Below, one piece after another: positions 8,251 to 10,548 of a stretch of 10,548 bases of DNA; the stretch's first letter is position 1, and the number at the start of each line of letters is the position of its first letter. Made by a program: the position numbers and the translations under genes. Under the pieces are notes generated by a model. It searched no databases. It was not told the origin of the DNA and saw only the letters and a list, made by a program, of their open reading frames with translations. The DNA comes from Chromera velia (Eukaryota > Sar > Chromeraceae). The stretch is taken from assembly GCA_018398765.1 (NCBI GenBank), contig JAHBMJ010000766.1, positions 30,001 through 40,548 on the forward strand, read 5' to 3'.

Positions 8251-8674
8251 TCCTGCCTGCATATGCCTGCTCGTCTGCTTGCTCATGTGTCTACCTTTCC
8301 CCCAAGACGCCTGGATGTGTGTCCGTATTTCTCATCGGCCTCCTCGATTGCCTGTCAGCTGGTGTCACCACCTCGTCTCTCTCGCAGCATGCATGATTGT
8401 GCGTGAATTAAGGAAAAAGAGAACAAGAAACAAGACAAACAAAGTTTCTTTCTCATTTGATGACAGGTTGCTTCAGACCAACAAAGCAATGCATTGCAAT
8501 GAGTAATCATCCTCCAATTCAAACAGTCAGTCTGTGCCGAGAACCATAAGCAAAGCCAAACCGGGACACCGTCGGCTGATCACCACACCATTCCGGCCGA
8601 AACCCACCCGTCATTGACTCCATGTAACCTTCGAAAGAATCAAACGATAGCCCTCTGTCCTTCAGATCGCTCGC
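8251..8674. other. Spacer between microsatellite and orphan plastid gene
   Basis: Ordinary mixed sequence with no recognisable gene. It contains GCATGCAT at 8387-8394 and probably the 3' untranslated region of the minus-strand gene ending at 8675. No minus-strand AATAAA seen. Confidence 0.4.
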
Positions 8675-9199
8675 TCAACTCTCTTCCCAGACAGGGAAAT
8701 CAAACATCTGCGGATCGTCCATCTTCCTCATGTCCTCGTCCCCTTCTGACGGGAGCACTCCCCGGATTTTCCTTCTCTCCAGTGCATCCTCTCCCACCTT
8801 CTCAATGTCAAAGTCCCACCACCACAAGGGTGAGATGGCCACCAGAAGCAGAACAGTCCCCGCAAACGTCTTGATGTTCTCCGTCGTGTCGTCCTGTAAG
8901 TCTGGCACGGGCGCATACTCCCGAGCAGACAGTTGGAAAGAGCTCAACAGTGACATGAGTCCTCCATCGTCTGGCAAAGCACTTAGTGCTGTCGGGGAGA
9001 CGGCAGGAATGGAACTTTCTGATGCAAAGGGAAAGGAGACGGCATCCCTTCTCCTCACAAGAAGCCCTTCCCGTCTCCGCGTGCTACTTGGTGTTGCAGG
9101 AGCCGAGGAATGCCGAAGAAATCCAGAGACTTCCCCTACCAACTGTGCCAGGACAAAAATTAGTCCTACAAGAAAAGATCTAACAGACGATGCGGACAT
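8675..9199 (-). CDS. Unrecognised plastid-targeted single-span membrane protein
   Basis: Intronless, 174 residues, ATG at 9199, TGA stop. I do not recognise the family. Residues 1-26 form a signal peptide (hydrophobic LVGLIFVLAQLVG, ending EVSG). The next residue is Phe27, then FLRHSSAPATPSSTRRR and further Arg/Ser-rich sequence to about 65: the bipartite leader of proteins imported into complex plastids, with Phe at the transit-peptide start. The predicted mature part begins around 66-75. It has one strong membrane segment, about 111-127 (TFAGTVLLLVAISPLWWW), ending in three consecutive Trp, then an acidic tail (DFDIEKVGEDALERRK and GDEDMRKMDD) that finishes FDFPVWEES. No cofactor motif is evident. 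Size and layout suit a small thylakoid or envelope subunit or an assembly factor, but that is inference. Targeting is fairly sure; function is unknown. Confidence 0.8.
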   Translation of the reverse strand: MSASSVRSFLVGLIFVLAQLVGEVSGFLRHSSAPATPSSTRRREGLLVRRRDAVSFPFASESSIPAVSPTALSALPDDGGLMSLLSSFQLSAREYAPVPDLQDDTTENIKTFAGTVLLLVAISPLWWWDFDIEKVGEDALERRKIRGVLPSEGDEDMRKMDDPQMFDFPVWEES

Positions 9200-9487
9200 T
9201 TTGGATTCACGTTACGAGGTGAACGCGTCGCCTTCCCACGGACGGGGGTGCAACAGTTTATTCTTTCTGCGCTCTTTGTCAGATGGTTCTGAGCACAAAC
9301 TGCAGGACGTTACAGGGATGCACTTCTAGAACCTTCTGGAGGGGTCCAGTCCACAAACCATCCAAACAATCAGGAGGATCCTAGTTGAGACATGCAGTCC
9401 TTAATGAGCAGAGCTTGAGCTGAACAAGGCCACGACCATACGCCTAATTGACAAAATTGACAAAAAAAAAGTGAACAGTATATATAT
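9200..9487 (-). promoter_or_regulatory. Upstream region of the orphan plastid gene
   Basis: The 288 bases between the start codon and the inverted-repeat element should hold the promoter and 5' untranslated region. No clear core promoter motif was identified. A tandem 9-mer AATTGACAA lies at 9446-9463, followed by nine or more A and a TATATATA run at 9479-9487, right beside the left inverted repeat. Confidence 0.35.
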
Positions 9488-9823
9488 GCCCTGGCCCTTG
9501 AATTGTGACCAAATGAGCGTATACCACCCTAACGTACCTATAGACAAACACCTGCCGACACCCACTGACTCGTACACAGACAAACACCATGTCACCCTTT
9601 GCTCTTATATTTTGTGCAATTGTCGCACTTCTGTCGTCGATGTGCACGCGCGCGATGAGAGCGCTTACACCGCTTTCAGATAGGGCCTCACCTGGAGCTG
9701 GCTATTTTTTTTTTACAAAAAAAAAAAAGAATTGAAAAATGAAAAAGAAAACTATACAGATTCATCCATACAGATCAGTCGATGCAAAGGGTGGTTGAAT
9801 GGTCATAATTCAAGGGCCAGGGC
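9488..9823. mobile_element. MITE-like element with terminal inverted repeats
   Basis: The 24 bases at 9488-9511 (starting GCCCTGGCCCTTGAATT) are the reverse complement of 9800-9823 at 23 of 24 positions. A second matching block, ACCACCCT, lies just inside (9523-9530 against 9788-9795), separated by 11 bases on the left and 4 on the right. The element spans 336 bases, encodes nothing, and has an internal T10-AC-A12 hairpin at 9705-9728. Short length, inverted ends and no coding capacity fit a miniature inverted-repeat transposable element. No clear target-site duplication was seen, so exact ends are uncertain. Confidence 0.6.
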
Positions 9824-10320
9824 TTCGTAGAGTCAAACCATAAAAATGTGTTTTTCTCGAAATGACTTCCTTTTCTTTCTGACTGACAGAACACGCGAAC
9901 AGAAGGAAAAGGCCACCCAACCAACCTACCAAGTAACTGACCCACTTATGTTCTCTCCCTGCCTGCCTTCTTCCCTTCTCTCTCTCTTTCGCTCTTCTAC
10001 CACAAGCTTTCTCCCATCAAGTACACTGTCTAGTTGAATGTGCCCCTACCCTTCACTTTCTACTAACCGGTTGCCAAGCCCCTCCATACAGTGTACACTC
10101 ATTTGTTTTGTTTATCTTTCATCACTCTTTTCTACCATGTCCTCCCCACCGCACCTCTTTGCTCTTTCATTCACTGATAGTCATTCGTCTATTCAGTCAC
10201 ACTTCTCCTGCCACATATACTCTCTGCTCCTGTGAAAGGCCTGTCTCACTCTTTCTTACCTACTTACCTCGATCCTTTCTCCTTCCTTTTCTCTCATTGA
10301 AACATATGCGCCGTCTCTCT
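9824..10320. other. Pyrimidine-rich region, no gene recognised
   Basis: Plus-strand C/T-rich sequence with short open frames that are Ser/Leu/Pro/Phe-rich and match no family. No RNA gene or splice-linked coding segment identified. Confidence 0.45.
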
Positions 10321-10378
10321 ACATTCTTTCTCCCTTTCCCACCTTCTTTCTTCCTCTCTCTCTCTCTCCTTCTCTCTG

Positions 10379-10432
<54 letters not shown>
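10321..10432. repeat. TC microsatellite
   Basis: CT dinucleotide array, cleanest at about 10353-10432, with TTTC interruptions. Similar to part of the 7617-8250 array. Confidence 0.88.
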
Positions 10433-10435
<3 letters not shown>

Positions 10436-10499
10436 ATCTTTGCTAGCTCTGTACATCCAACCTCTGAACTAGCCTGCATGCACTCTCACACTCAGTGAC

Positions 10500-10548
10500 C
10501 TACCTACCCACCCACCCAACCACTCATCCATTCATCCATCCATCCACA
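10500..10548. repeat. ACCC/ATCC tetranucleotide repeat at window edge
   Basis: CTACC, CACC and ATCC units run to the end of the window, related to the repeats at 1-24 and 1727-1771. It is cut by the window edge. Confidence 0.7.

Noticed and set aside
7574-8506. A 310-codon open frame rich in Ser, Phe and Leu
   Set aside because: It is the translation of the TTTC/TC microsatellite, which contains no stop codon in any plus-strand frame. The unique ends show no domain.

Overview
This is nuclear DNA from a eukaryotic alga with a complex (secondary or higher) plastid. Evidence: two genes have spliceosomal GT-AG introns, and two proteins begin with an ER-type signal peptide followed by a basic, Ser/Arg-rich transit-like stretch with a Phe near the cleavage point. 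One of these is an ALB3 thylakoid insertase. The heavy load of microsatellites and the repeated TGCATGC motif would fit a chromerid alveolate such as Chromera, but the genus is inference from general character, not from a match. All three stop codons are used as ordinary stops.

Layout. 1-2067: low-complexity DNA, no gene recognised. 2068-3765 (minus): a four-exon gene for a 329-residue EF-hand protein with a mitochondrial-type presequence. 3766-4363: the head-to-head intergenic region, with a tandem 11-bp repeat, CG-rich palindromes and TGCATGC. 4364-6275 (plus): a two-exon ALB3/YidC/Oxa1 gene encoding a 577-residue plastid insertase with a long charged C-terminal tail. 6276-7616: no gene, with a poly-G tract containing an N and an AT-rich island holding short repeats. 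7617-8250: a large TTTC/TC satellite with a roughly 108-bp higher-order duplication. 8675-9199 (minus): an intronless gene for a 174-residue plastid-targeted single-span membrane protein that I do not recognise. 9488-9823: a MITE-like inverted-repeat element. 9824-10548: pyrimidine-rich simple repeats.

How the genes relate. The ALB3 protein should insert thylakoid proteins, mainly light-harvesting complexes. The small 8675-9199 product is probably another plastid membrane protein. The EF-hand protein is a predicted mitochondrial calcium-responsive protein that shares a compact putative divergent promoter with ALB3. I found no convincing defence, toxin, viral or CRISPR-like system. The points most worth a second look are the inverted-repeat element, the orphan plastid protein, the shared promoter and the direct repeat flanking the ALB3 intron.
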